From Commensalibacter papalotli (lineage in GTDB: Bacteria > Pseudomonadota > Alphaproteobacteria > Acetobacterales > Acetobacteraceae): a stretch of DNA of 64,000 nt. The position numbers and the translations under genes were made by a program. The notes under the pieces were generated by a model, which saw nothing but the letters and a program-made list of their open reading frames with translations, did no database searches and was not told the origin of the DNA. This document shows, piece after piece, positions 8,020 through 16,576 of the stretch; positions within the stretch are counted from its first letter, which is position 1; each line of letters begins with the position of its first letter. The DNA lies in assembly GCF_947179115.1 (NCBI RefSeq), contig NZ_CAMXCI010000004.1, positions 124,001 through 188,000 of the forward strand. The letters are read 5' to 3'.

Positions 8020-10632
8020 CTAATCTTTATAGATTTTTCCATAATAAGCACATTTTAAAACTTCTTTTAGCTCTTCAACCAATGGATATCGTGGATTAGC
8101 TCCTGTGCATTGATCATCAAAAGCATCCAGTGCAAGTTGATCTAATTTCTCGACAAAATCTTTTTCAGGAACTCCAACATCTTTAAGACATTGTGCAATA
8201 CCAATTTCTTTTTTCAAAGCATGTATCCATAATAACAGCTTTTCAACCTTAGTTTCATCTTTATCAGATGGCGCCGTTAACTCAAGATGATCTGCAATAT
8301 AGGCATAACGAGTAATGGCTTGAGGATATCCATATTGACTGAATGTTGCCATCTTAGTTGGATTATTGGTTGCATTATAACGAATAACATTACTAATCAA
8401 AATCGCATTCGCAACCCCATGAGAAAGATTAAATGCAGCAGCAACTTTGTTTGTTAAAGATTGACAAATTCCTAAGAAGGCTTGAGAAAACGCAATACCT
8501 GACATGGTTGCCGCAATATGTACTTTTTCACGTGCAACAGGATCTTTTGCTCCGTCTTTATAGCTTCTAGGCAAGTATGTTTTTAACAAAGAAAGTGCGT
8601 GCAAAGCTTGACCATCTGAAAATTCATTTGCAAGCACGGAAACATATGCTTCTAGTGCATGAGTAAGTGCATGAAACCCACCTGACGCACATAAAGGTTT
8701 AGGCAAATCCATCACAAGATCTGCATCAACAATAGCCATATGCGGCGTTAATGCATAATCAGCAAGAGGATATTTCTGTCCAGTTTTATCATCTGTAACA
8801 ATCGCAAAAGGTGTCACTTCTGAACCTGTTCCAGAAGTCGTAGGAACACAAACTAATTTCGCTTTTTTACCTAACTCAGGGAAATGACATACACGTTTTG
8901 TCATATCCATATAACGTAAAGCAAGTTCATCAAATTTTGTATCTGGATACTCATACAAAACCCACATCAGCTTGGCAGCATCCATCACGGATCCACCACC
9001 TAATGCAATAATTGTATCAGGTTGGAATTGGCGCATCGTTTTAGCACCTTTTTCCACAATACTTAAAACCGGCTCTGCCTCAATATTGTAAAAAGGTTCA
9101 CAAAGAACACCTTGGCGTTCTAATCTTCCCAAAATATGTTTTGCAAATCCATTCTCGAACAAAGACTTATCTGTTACAATAAAAGCTCTTTTTGCGCCTT
9201 GTTTAACAATATTATCCAAAGCAACGGGCAAAGAACCTCTTCGGAAAATAATAGAGCTTGGGATATTTTGACACAGCATATTTTCTGCTCTCTTAGCGAT
9301 GACTTTATGATTTAATAAATGTTTAGGGCCAACATTCTCTGATACAGAATTTTTTCCCCAAGAACCACATCCCAAAGTTAAAGATGGGGCAATATCAAAA
9401 TTATAAATATCCCCAATCGCGCCATGTGCAGCAGGTTGGTTCACTAAGATACGACAGGTCTTAATAATGTTACTGAAATAAAGAATACGATCTGCATTTT
9501 GCTCTTGATTGGTATAAAGCACAGAAGTATGCCCCATCCCTCCCATTTCAACCAACTTTCTGGCTGTATTAACACCGTCTTCAAAATTCTTAGCTTTAAA
9601 CATTGCTAAAACAGGAGAGAGCTTTTCATGAGCAAAAGGTTCGGATGGATCTGCATCTTCCACCTCTCCGATTAATATTTTCGTTTTAACGGGAACAGTA
9701 ATTTTAGCAAGCTCTGCAATCTTATAAGCAGGTTGTCCAACAATATCAGGATTAATAGTGCCTTTTTCAGTTAAAATAATTTTACGAACCGCTTTAATTT
9801 CTTTGCTGTATAAAATATGTGCGCCATACTCTTTAAATAATTGGCACACCTCATCATAAACTGACTTCTCAACAATCACCGCCTGCTCAGAAGCACAAAT
9901 CATCCCATTATCAAATGTCTTGGACATCAAAATTGAAGCAACTGTTCGTTTTAAATCTGCTGTTTCATCAACCACCACAGGGGTGTTCCCAGCACCAACG
10001 CCAACCGCAGGGTTACCAGAGCTATAAGCCGCTTTGACCATACCTGTGCCACCTGTGGCAAGAATAATGGCAATATCCTCATGTTTCATTAACGTATTGG
10101 AAAGTTCGATAGAAGGTTCGTCAATCCACCCAATAATATCTTTTGGTGCGCCTGCCGCGACTGCTGCATCTCGAATAATTCGTGCTGCTTCTATGGTGCA
10201 TGCTTTGGCACGAGGGTGTGCTGAAAAAATAATGGCATTACGGGTTTTAAGACAAATTAATGCTTTGAAAATTGCCGTAGATGTAGGGTTTGTTGTTGGA
10301 ACAATCCCACAAACAATTCCCATTGGCTCTGCCATGGTAATTGTGCCAAACGATTTGTCTTGGGAGATAATACCACATGTTTTTTCATGTCGATATTTAT
10401 TTAAAACATATTCTGAAGAATATAGATTTTTAATAACTTTGTCTTCGACAACACCCATTCCTGTTTCAAGAACGGCTTGTTGTGCCAAAGATATACGTGC
10501 TGTAGCAGCAGCTTTGGCCGCAGCAACAAAGATTTTATCGACTTGTTCTTGGGTATAAGTGGCGAAAACTGCTTGGGCTTTTTTAACCGTAGCAATTAGG
10601 TTATTGAGCTCAGACAAATTGGTTACTGACAC
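8020..10632 (-). CDS. adhE: Bifunctional acetaldehyde/alcohol dehydrogenase AdhE
   Basis: An 870-residue fusion that reduces acetyl-CoA to acetaldehyde and then ethanol with NADH, and runs in reverse. The N-terminal half is a CoA-acylating aldehyde dehydrogenase with catalytic Cys246 in FDNGMICASEQ, the same number as in E. coli AdhE. The C-terminal half is an iron-type alcohol dehydrogenase with the nucleotide motif GGGSVMDAAKL, PTTSGTGSEVTPF and metal-ligand histidines in HALTHALEAYVS and NLSHGVANAIL. The GTG start is chosen because AGGAGG lies about 6 bases upstream and MSVTNLSELN is the usual N-terminus. It is a single-gene unit with its own terminator. The enzyme is typical of fermenting bacteria and unexpected in strictly aerobic acetic acid bacteria, so acquisition by transfer is likely (inference). 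Confidence 0.97.
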   Translation of the reverse strand: MSVTNLSELNNLIATVKKAQAVFATYTQEQVDKIFVAAAKAAATARISLAQQAVLETGMGVVEDKVIKNLYSSEYVLNKYRHEKTCGIISQDKSFGTITMAEPMGIVCGIVPTTNPTSTAIFKALICLKTRNAIIFSAHPRAKACTIEAARIIRDAAVAAGAPKDIIGWIDEPSIELSNTLMKHEDIAIILATGGTGMVKAAYSSGNPAVGVGAGNTPVVVDETADLKRTVASILMSKTFDNGMICASEQAVIVEKSVYDEVCQLFKEYGAHILYSKEIKAVRKIILTEKGTINPDIVGQPAYKIAELAKITVPVKTKILIGEVEDADPSEPFAHEKLSPVLAMFKAKNFEDGVNTARKLVEMGGMGHTSVLYTNQEQNADRILYFSNIIKTCRILVNQPAAHGAIGDIYNFDIAPSLTLGCGSWGKNSVSENVGPKHLLNHKVIAKRAENMLCQNIPSSIIFRRGSLPVALDNIVKQGAKRAFIVTDKSLFENGFAKHILGRLERQGVLCEPFYNIEAEPVLSIVEKGAKTMRQFQPDTIIALGGGSVMDAAKLMWVLYEYPDTKFDELALRYMDMTKRVCHFPELGKKAKLVCVPTTSGTGSEVTPFAIVTDDKTGQKYPLADYALTPHMAIVDADLVMDLPKPLCASGGFHALTHALEAYVSVLANEFSDGQALHALSLLKTYLPRSYKDGAKDPVAREKVHIAATMSGIAFSQAFLGICQSLTNKVAAAFNLSHGVANAILISNVIRYNATNNPTKMATFSQYGYPQAITRYAYIADHLELTAPSDKDETKVEKLLLWIHALKKEIGIAQCLKDVGVPEKDFVEKLDQLALDAFDDQCTGANPRYPLVEELKEVLKCAYYGKIYKD

Positions 10633-10666
10633 AGAGAACCTCCTACCTGAAATATATAAAATATTT

Positions 10667-10705
10667 AATATTCGAATATTTATATTAGATTCGAATATTT
10701 ATATG
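10667..10705. promoter_or_regulatory. Tandem TTCGAA-centred repeats upstream of adhE
   Basis: TTCGAATATTTATAT occurs twice as a direct repeat (10671 and 10690, 19 bases apart). The first copy sits in a perfect 14-bp palindrome AATATTCGAATATT (10667-10680). They lie 35-75 bases upstream of the adhE start, where an operator would be expected. The binding protein is unknown. Farther upstream ATTGTC-TTT-GACAAT (10793-10807) is another small palindrome. The rest of 10633-11180 is very AT-rich and shows no convincing gene. Confidence 0.4.
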
Positions 10706-11180
10706 CATAGATAGTAATCGATTATTAGTATTTATCAATAGAATAAATCAATTAATATTGAGTTGATTTATTTGATTTTTTTATTTAGTATAATTGTCTT
10801 TGACAATGTAAATTTAAACCCGAATTATATATAAATAATTAAATTTTAGCTATCGGATTTTACAAGCTCTCTACACTTTACGATGCAACATTAGAGCAAA
10901 ATTTCAGAGCTTCTCCTTCTTAATAATCAATTTATTTTTAAGTGAAGTTATTATTTTAAATTCATTCGTGGGATAGCATTTAATTAACGATATATTACTT
11001 GTCTAATATTTTGATTACCTCAATATTAATTCTCCCACATTCATATTATGATGGCTTATGCATTATTGTAAGCCTGCTGAGAGTCACACCAACTAATACC
11101 AATAAGATACCTCACAAATTATCACGATATCAGTATAAGTCTGGTTTTATTCATTGCTCAAATTTAAAAATAGCCTTCTT

Positions 11181-12023
11181 TTAAAAAGAAACTTTACCTT
11201 TAAAGTTGCTCCATATTACAGCAAGCTGATCACCAACCCCTCGTTTTTCAAGTAATTGATCCCATTGATGATGCTTTTTCAAATCCCGTTTTGCCAATGC
11301 TGCTGGTAATGCGGCTGCAATCTTCTTTCGCCCTAGGGCTCTTGCATTACGTCCTGCTTTTAAATAATCCAGAGCTTTAGCTCTTAAAACTGTTCGAATA
11401 GCAACGATCGTCTCTGGCGATGCAGGAATACCATCATCCGTACGTTGTAACTGATGTTCATCAATTATATCTTGGGGTAGCGGACAACGTCCAGAAGCTA
11501 AAACCTTAGGTAAGTTACGCGCTAGTCTGGTCACTTCGTATGCTACTCCCAAAGACGCTACACCTTGCAAATGTTCAGTCTCTTCAACCCCTAATATCTG
11601 TGCAATAGTTGCCTGTATTTTCCCAGAAGAACGCATCAAAAGGGATTCCCAATGTTCCCAATTTTTAATCCCATCCAATTCCTCTTCTTTTGCTTCGATT
11701 AGCTCTAGCAGCGACTGAGAAGATAATAACCCTTGAGATATAGCTTCACAAATAAAAGGAGCAATTTCATGTGTTCTATCTTTACCTTCGATCAATTCCC
11801 GCCACCATTGCAATCGAATAAAACCTGCCATTGGTCCAGCAACAGACCAAGATGAGGGCAAAGAAACAGCGCGTGTAATCTCAATATTAAACGCAAGCAG
11901 ACGAAAAATCAGCTCTCGGTGAAATGAAGGAGCAAATAACGCACAGTAAAAATAATCTGGATCATATTTTTGAACATAAATCGCGCATAAAGAAAGTAAA
12001 GAAGATGTGTCTTTTTTTGTCAT
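11181..12023 (-). CDS. Squalene/phytoene-synthase-fold protein, NDUFAF6-like
   Basis: A 280-residue member of the squalene/phytoene synthase superfamily. The family fold is indicated by LLAFNIEITRAVSLPSS, IRLQWWRELIEG and YEVTRLARNLPKVL. The two aspartate-rich motifs (DxxxD) that bind the diphosphate-Mg cluster in true synthases are absent: EITRAVS and LARNLPKV occupy their places. That pattern matches NDUFAF6, the respiratory complex I assembly factor, and its alphaproteobacterial relatives. I therefore infer a non-catalytic or altered role, possibly in complex I assembly, rather than carotenoid or hopanoid synthesis. It diverges from sodB across a 151-base gap. Confidence 0.75.
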   Translation of the reverse strand: MTKKDTSSLLSLCAIYVQKYDPDYFYCALFAPSFHRELIFRLLAFNIEITRAVSLPSSWSVAGPMAGFIRLQWWRELIEGKDRTHEIAPFICEAISQGLLSSQSLLELIEAKEEELDGIKNWEHWESLLMRSSGKIQATIAQILGVEETEHLQGVASLGVAYEVTRLARNLPKVLASGRCPLPQDIIDEHQLQRTDDGIPASPETIVAIRTVLRAKALDYLKAGRNARALGRKKIAAALPAALAKRDLKKHHQWDQLLEKRGVGDQLAVIWSNFKGKVSF

Positions 12024-12174
12024 ATAATCCTTATATAATAAATTTGAAAAAAATAAAATTTAAACAATTTTCGAATTTAACCTTTATAAAAAGTTCGATA
12101 CATTTTATATATAAAGAATAATAAGAACCAAAATGGTCTTATATAATAAAAAATTGATATAAAGGAACAAAATA

Positions 12175-12780
12175 ATGACTTTTGAACTTGGACAACTTCC
12201 ATACCCTGAAAATGCTTTATCACGCGCTGGAATGAGCGAAGAAACATTGCAATATCATCATGGTAAACATCACCAAACCTATGTGAATACATTAAATGAT
12301 TTAGTTGCAGCAAACCCAGCACTTCAAGGTAAAACCTTAGAAGAATTAATTGTTATGGCTGCTAAAGACGAGGCCTTAACTCCAGTTTTAAACAATGCTG
12401 GTCAACATTATAATCATACAATGTTTTGGAATTCTTTGAGCCCAACAGGCGGCCAAATGTCCGAAGCATTCGAAGCTCGTATCGTAAAAGATTTTGGATC
12501 TGTTGATAATTTCAAAGCAGAATTCAAAAAAGCTGCAACCACTCAATTTGGTTCAGGATGGGCTTGGTTAGTTCTTGATAAAAATGATAAATTGGTAATT
12601 ACTAAAACACCAAATGCGAAAAGCCCTCTTTCCGAAGGTCAAGGCAAAGCATTATTAGTAGCTGACGTATGGGAACATGCTTACTACATTGATTTCCGTA
12701 ATCGTCGCCCAGATTTTATTGACAATTTCTTGAATAAACTTGCTAATTATGATTTTGCTGAACAACAATTAAAAGCATAA
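12175..12780 (+). CDS. sodB: Superoxide dismutase, iron type
   Basis: A 201-residue cytoplasmic Fe(Mn) superoxide dismutase. Metal ligands lie in LQYHHGKHHQTYV (His28), AGQHYNHTMFWNSL and DVWEHAYYIDF (Asp and His). FGSGWAWLVL and the AGQHYNHTMFW context with a Gln in the second shell favour the iron form. The length equals E. coli SodB within a few residues. An AAAGGAAC Shine-Dalgarno precedes the ATG. Monocistronic, ended by a strong hairpin shared with yajC. Confidence 0.95.
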   Translation: MTFELGQLPYPENALSRAGMSEETLQYHHGKHHQTYVNTLNDLVAANPALQGKTLEELIVMAAKDEALTPVLNNAGQHYNHTMFWNSLSPTGGQMSEAFEARIVKDFGSVDNFKAEFKKAATTQFGSGWAWLVLDKNDKLVITKTPNAKSPLSEGQGKALLVADVWEHAYYIDFRNRRPDFIDNFLNKLANYDFAEQQLKA

Positions 12781-12790
12781 TTTTTCTATT

Positions 12791-12817
12791 AAAAACCCGA
12801 CTAAATGTCGGGTTTTT
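12791..12817. terminator. Bidirectional terminator between sodB and yajC
   Basis: A perfect 11-bp stem AAAAACCCGAC / GTCGGGTTTTT with a 5-nt loop lies between the convergent genes sodB and yajC. It has A and T runs on both sides, so it can terminate in both directions. Confidence 0.9.
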
Positions 12818-12824
12818 CTTTATT

Positions 12825-13319
12825 TTATTTCTCTTGAGTTTTATCTACAACTTCTGACTTATCTAGCTCAATTTCTTTTACAGGTTCTTCTTTTGCAGGT
12901 TCTGCTTTTACCGCAGCAGCTTCTTTTTTAGCAACGGGTTTTGCTTTTTTTACATTCTTATTTGCTTCAGTTGCTTGCAGTGCTTTGCTTTCCAAAACAG
13001 AACTAATTGTGCTGCGAAGAATTTTTACTCTGACATCATTAGAAAGATCGACTTCCATTTCATCAGAATCTTCTTGATTTTTTACAACGGTTGCAATAAT
13101 TCCACCAGCGGTCAGAACCTTATCTCCTCTGCGCAAAGATTTCATGCTTTCACGTTGTTGCTTGGCTTTTTTTTGTTGTGGGCGAATAATCATAAAGTAA
13201 AAAATAAAAAAGATACCAACAAACGGTGCCAAGCTAATTAAAAAGTTTCCACTTCCGCCAGCACCACCAGCAGCCTGCGCATGAGCCGCAGGAATTAATA
13301 GTTCCAGTAAATTCGTCAT
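12825..13319 (-). CDS. yajC: Preprotein translocase subunit YajC
   Basis: A 164-residue inner-membrane accessory of the SecDF-YajC complex. It has one transmembrane helix (LAPFVGIFFIFYFMII) followed by the family hallmark RPQQKKAKQ. The small soluble domain contains LRRGDKVLTAGGIIATV. It is about 50 residues longer than E. coli YajC owing to a charged Ala/Lys/Glu-rich tail, which is often seen in alphaproteobacteria and is probably disordered. secD and secF, its usual neighbours, are not present. Confidence 0.93.
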   Translation of the reverse strand: MTNLLELLIPAAHAQAAGGAGGSGNFLISLAPFVGIFFIFYFMIIRPQQKKAKQQRESMKSLRRGDKVLTAGGIIATVVKNQEDSDEMEVDLSNDVRVKILRSTISSVLESKALQATEANKNVKKAKPVAKKEAAAVKAEPAKEEPVKEIELDKSEVVDKTQEK

Positions 13320-13426
13320 AAGTTATTTCCTATTTTATCCAACGATGTATAATCACCAAAATCAACAATCTTTATTTCATATTACATATAGCGTCAAACG
13401 CCTACTAAAATTTATTGGAAAATAAA

Positions 13427-14281
13427 ATGACAACGGATATTATCCCATTTTTAGAACGCATTGCTACGGCTTTGGAACAATTATCCCCTCCAAAACCACA
13501 TATTGAAAATATAGAGCAAGCCAATGCGTTTATTTGGACAACACAGAAAAATACCCTGACCTCTGTGCCGGAAGTCAATTATGTTTCCATTAACTTACTC
13601 CAAGGTCTAGAATATCAAAAAGAACTTCTCTTTAATAACACGCTGCACTTTGCCAAGGGATTACCAGCCAATAATGTGATGTTATGGGGTGCCAGAGGTA
13701 TGGGAAAATCTTCGTTGATTAAATCCGTGCATCAAGAAGTCAACCAAAAAATTGATGATCAACATCATCCTGTTAAAATTATCGAAATACCAAGGGATGA
13801 TATACATTCTTTGCCTGTTTTATTACAGTTGTTAAAACCGCTTCCCCATCGTTTTATTGTTTTTTCTGACGATTTGTCATTTGAGAAAGAAGACAGAGAT
13901 TACAAAGCACTTAAGTCCGTTTTGGATGGTGGTATTGCAGGGCGGCCAAATAATGTTTTATTTTATGCCACCAGCAATCGCCGTCATTTAATGCCACGTG
14001 ATATGATAGAGAATGAAACATCTTCAGCCATCAACCCATCCGAAGCCATAGAGGAAAAAGTCTCTTTATCTGATCGCTTTGGATTATGGATTGGATTTCA
14101 TAATTGCGACAAACCTTTGTATGATGCGATTATCCGTGCCTATGCCAAAGAACGAGCCCTGCCGATTGCTGATGAAGATTTAATTGCTCAGGGTAATGAA
14201 TGGTCTGTTACCCGAGGTTCCAGAAATGGTCGTGTTGCTTGGCAATTTATCGAGGATTTAACGGCGAGGTTGGCTAAATAA
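13427..14281 (+). CDS. DUF815-family AAA ATPase
   Basis: A 284-residue P-loop ATPase of the DUF815 family. Walker A is MLWGARGMGKSSLIKSV, Walker B-like acidic residues are FIVFSDDLSFE, and sensor-like YATSNRRHLMPRDM and a VSLSDRFGLWIGF block follow; all are typical of this family. The ATG at 13427 is preferred to the TTG at 13415 because GGAAAA lies just upstream. The family is widespread in alphaproteobacteria, often next to yajC/secDF, and its role is not established. It diverges from yajC, as is usual in the group. Probably a cytoplasmic chaperone-like or DNA-transaction ATPase. Confidence 0.9.
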   Translation: MTTDIIPFLERIATALEQLSPPKPHIENIEQANAFIWTTQKNTLTSVPEVNYVSINLLQGLEYQKELLFNNTLHFAKGLPANNVMLWGARGMGKSSLIKSVHQEVNQKIDDQHHPVKIIEIPRDDIHSLPVLLQLLKPLPHRFIVFSDDLSFEKEDRDYKALKSVLDGGIAGRPNNVLFYATSNRRHLMPRDMIENETSSAINPSEAIEEKVSLSDRFGLWIGFHNCDKPLYDAIIRAYAKERALPIADEDLIAQGNEWSVTRGSRNGRVAWQFIEDLTARLAK

Positions 14282-14307
14282 GTTCATCCGTTTAAAGGAG
14301 AATATCC

Positions 14308-14737
14308 ATGCCTATATCGATGCAATTTACTTCTATTATTTCGATCATTAGTTACGCCATTGCTCATGTTTGTATTGCATTTGGTGCTAGTTATGCAGGA
14401 TGGGCTTATTATAAAAAAGTTTATAATGACAAACGGTTGGCTGTATATAACAGAACATTCGATGTTTATCGTGACTATAGCAATATTATCTCTACTTATA
14501 TCTAACTTATTGATGGCGATGAATCCGTTGATTCCCACTATAGAGAAGCACATCTTAACTTTATTCGATGTCCAAGGTTTGTATGTTGATTGCTATGAGA
14601 ATTTGCTTTTAATAATCAGTCAATTTCTTGATCTGTTTACTGACCCATCCAAAGATAAAAAAGACTATATGCCACATTTCTTGGACATAAAAAAAGCAAT
14701 GAGAGAACATCTGGAAAGCATTCGGTTCTATAAATAG
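14308..14737 (+). pseudogene. Small membrane protein gene with an apparent frameshift
   Basis: A start with a strong Shine-Dalgarno (AAAGGAGAA before ATG 14308) opens a 65-codon frame with a hydrophobic N-terminus (SIISYAIAHVCIAFGAS) that stops at 14505. A second frame, one base ahead, overlaps it and runs to 14737 with an amphipathic, well-formed C-terminal half (IPTIEKHILTLFDVQGLYV, then FLDLFTDPSKDKKDYMPHFL). The second frame has no ribosome site. The simplest reading is one gene of about 143 codons broken near 14490-14505, or a sequencing error there. A genuine 65-residue protein cannot be excluded. The family is unknown. Confidence 0.5.
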
Positions 14738-14820
14738 GCTAATAACAAAACATCTTAAATTTATTGACAATATATACGATAATAATACTTAGATTAGTAT
14801 ATTTGTTACTGATCTCTTCC

Positions 14821-14846
14821 AAAGCACAGTTTTGACTGTGCTTTTT
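14821..14846 (+). terminator. Rho-independent terminator
   Basis: AAAGCACAGT / ACTGTGCTTT form a 10-bp stem with a TTTG loop followed by a T run. TTGACA lies about 57 bases upstream (14764), so this could end either the preceding gene or a short independent transcript from about 14800. Confidence 0.85.
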
Positions 14847-14946
14847 TTATTTTTGCATCCGTAAAATTTAATATCGCCAAAAACCAACGCCATAGCTGCG
14901 TTTAAATAATCAAAAATTCAACCTTATTTATATAAAAGAGGCCAAA

Positions 14947-15606
14947 ATGACAGAAAAGAAAACCCCTGAAAAAGTTACTATTAAAGCTCCTAAAGTTATT
15001 ACTACCAAGGCTCCTAAAGTTATTACTACCAAGGCTCCTAAAGTCACAGCCAAATCCCCAAAAGACGGAGAATTCCCAGAGCTTAAGAATCTAAGCTATA
15101 AAGAAATGTATAATATCGTTGGAAAATTTTTGCGTAAAGCAATTCCAATCAAAGGAGCAAAATTACAAATTATCAAAGGTTTTAGTAACCGCACAGCAAC
15201 CCCAAAACCTCCTTATGTTATTTTACAAATTATTGATGAAAATCAATTATCCACCACAGAAACGCGTTATACAGACAAACATAAAATCTTATGGGCTCGA
15301 TCAGAAATTACGATGCATATGTCTTTTGTGGGAACAGGCAATGTTGCAGCCTTGCAAATGGCCAAATCCTTTACCGTTAGATTTAATGACAGCTGGGCCA
15401 CCGAGCAATTTGCACAATATAGCGATATCTTTTTTCCGCTTTATAGTGACGATGTAAAGGTGGAAAAATTCTCGATTAACGCCGAAGACCAATATGATGA
15501 TTCATGCTCGGTAACCAGTTATTTTGAATATCACCCAGAATTTGGTGTTTGTACCGACAGCGGAAAAGAAATCATCATGGATATGAACATCGCAGATAAA
15601 GAATAA
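14947..15606 (+). CDS. Protein with a phage neck-terminator (gp12)-like domain and Lys/Pro repeat N-terminus
   Basis: A 219-residue protein without a signal peptide. Residues 1-40 are a low-complexity Lys/Thr/Pro tract with three near-identical KAPKVITT units (DNA repeats at about 14983-15045). The remainder resembles phage neck/tail completion proteins of the LIC_12616/gp12 type: PPYVILQIIDENQLST, WARSEITMHMSFVGTGN, ALQMAKSFTVRFNDSW, FFPLYSDDVKVEKFS and SYFEYHPEFGV. No other phage gene surrounds it. The metalloprotease gene starts 11 bases downstream, so they are probably one operon. Role unknown; a virion-derived scaffold or loading domain is an inference. The family call rests on my pattern recognition. 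Confidence 0.6.
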   Translation: MTEKKTPEKVTIKAPKVITTKAPKVITTKAPKVTAKSPKDGEFPELKNLSYKEMYNIVGKFLRKAIPIKGAKLQIIKGFSNRTATPKPPYVILQIIDENQLSTTETRYTDKHKILWARSEITMHMSFVGTGNVAALQMAKSFTVRFNDSWATEQFAQYSDIFFPLYSDDVKVEKFSINAEDQYDDSCSVTSYFEYHPEFGVCTDSGKEIIMDMNIADKE

Positions 15607-15616
15607 AGGTGCAGTC

Positions 15617-16573
15617 ATGGAAAAATGGCAATGCCAACAATCGAGCAAGTTTTGTGAAACATTGAAGAATAAAAACCCCAGTGATTTACAACATTGGCAA
15701 AATGAACATAGTAAATATTTTACAGAATGCTGTGAATCAAAAAATGATAAAGACCTCAAAGATTATGATAAAGAAGTCAAAATCAACACCAAAGATATAT
15801 TTGAAAAAGATTTAGAAAATGGGAAATCTAGTGACTTAGAGAAAAGAACGCAATGGAATGCATACTACAGAATGATTATTCCTTTAAAAAGTAAAGGAAA
15901 CGCAATCATTAAAATGACATTTGAAATGTCTAAAATAGAAAAAGGTGTGACCGATCAAGATATTGAAAAAACAAAACAATTTATTTTAAGCATTAATAAA
16001 ACATGGAATAATAATTTTACCTTGCTTGTCACTGACACACAAAATCAATGTTGCACTATCAAACTGCCTATTCAATTTGATATTCAATTTGCTTATAAAG
16101 GAGAAAAAATTCCAAATGGTGAAAGGAACCCTCATAAAATTGCACTATACAAAAATATACCAATTTCACCAGAAGGTATAGATAGACCACGTTTAGAAAG
16201 AGGAAGAACTTTTATTCTGGCAACTGATCCAAACCCATATAATAAAACTTATACTTTTATCCATGAATTTGGCCATGCGCTGGGGTTACCCGATGAGTAC
16301 GGTTATGATGATTATATAGATTCAATTTTGCAATACCGAAAACCTGATGGTTCTCTTGATTCAACACAATACTCCGCTTTTCACAATGGAAAAAACAGAC
16401 CGTTAGGTGATCCACAAGAAAGCATTATGGGTGTTTTTAATAGTTGCCGAATAACAGAACGACAAGGCTGGGTTATTGGTATTGCAGCTAATAAAGTTAT
16501 TGATAATAAGCGTTATCAATGTGATATTATTTTCAATGGAAATAATAATTCATGTAGCCTTTGGAAGAAATAG
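15617..16573 (+). CDS. Metzincin-like zinc metalloprotease
   Basis: A 318-residue protein. The zinc site is HEFGHALGLPDEY (about residues 216-228): two His ligands, catalytic Glu and an Asp as probable third ligand, as in snapalysin-type metzincins. A Met-turn-like ESIMG follows about 50 residues later. The N-terminal 90 residues are highly charged and Cys-containing (KWQCQQSSKFCETL) and match nothing I know. There is no signal peptide, although a downstream partner is exported. It lies between the phage-like gene (11 bases) and an exported protein gene (4 bases) in one tight operon. It could be a delivered effector that cuts proteins or peptidoglycan-linked peptides in a target periplasm; this is inference. 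Confidence 0.75.
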   Translation: MEKWQCQQSSKFCETLKNKNPSDLQHWQNEHSKYFTECCESKNDKDLKDYDKEVKINTKDIFEKDLENGKSSDLEKRTQWNAYYRMIIPLKSKGNAIIKMTFEMSKIEKGVTDQDIEKTKQFILSINKTWNNNFTLLVTDTQNQCCTIKLPIQFDIQFAYKGEKIPNGERNPHKIALYKNIPISPEGIDRPRLERGRTFILATDPNPYNKTYTFIHEFGHALGLPDEYGYDDYIDSILQYRKPDGSLDSTQYSAFHNGKNRPLGDPQESIMGVFNSCRITERQGWVIGIAANKVIDNKRYQCDIIFNGNNNSCSLWKK

Positions 16574-16576
16574 GGA

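Noticed and set aside
10034..10558. A 174-codon plus-strand frame opposite adhE
   Set aside because: It is the complement of a strongly conserved enzyme, has no ribosome site and no recognisable sequence.
10999..11184. A 61-codon plus-strand frame in the gap before the NDUFAF6-like gene
   Set aside because: AT-rich, no ribosome site, no protein-like composition.
11181..12023. Phytoene or squalene synthase (carotenoid/hopanoid) assignment
   Set aside because: The substrate-binding aspartate motifs are absent and no other carotenoid or hopanoid gene is near.
14284..14553. An 89-codon minus-strand frame in the small membrane gene
   Set aside because: The plus strand has the strong Shine-Dalgarno and the coding character, while the minus frame has none.
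14983..15045. Tandem DNA repeat as a CRISPR or satellite array
   Set aside because: It encodes the in-frame repeated KAPKVITT arm of a protein and has no spacers.
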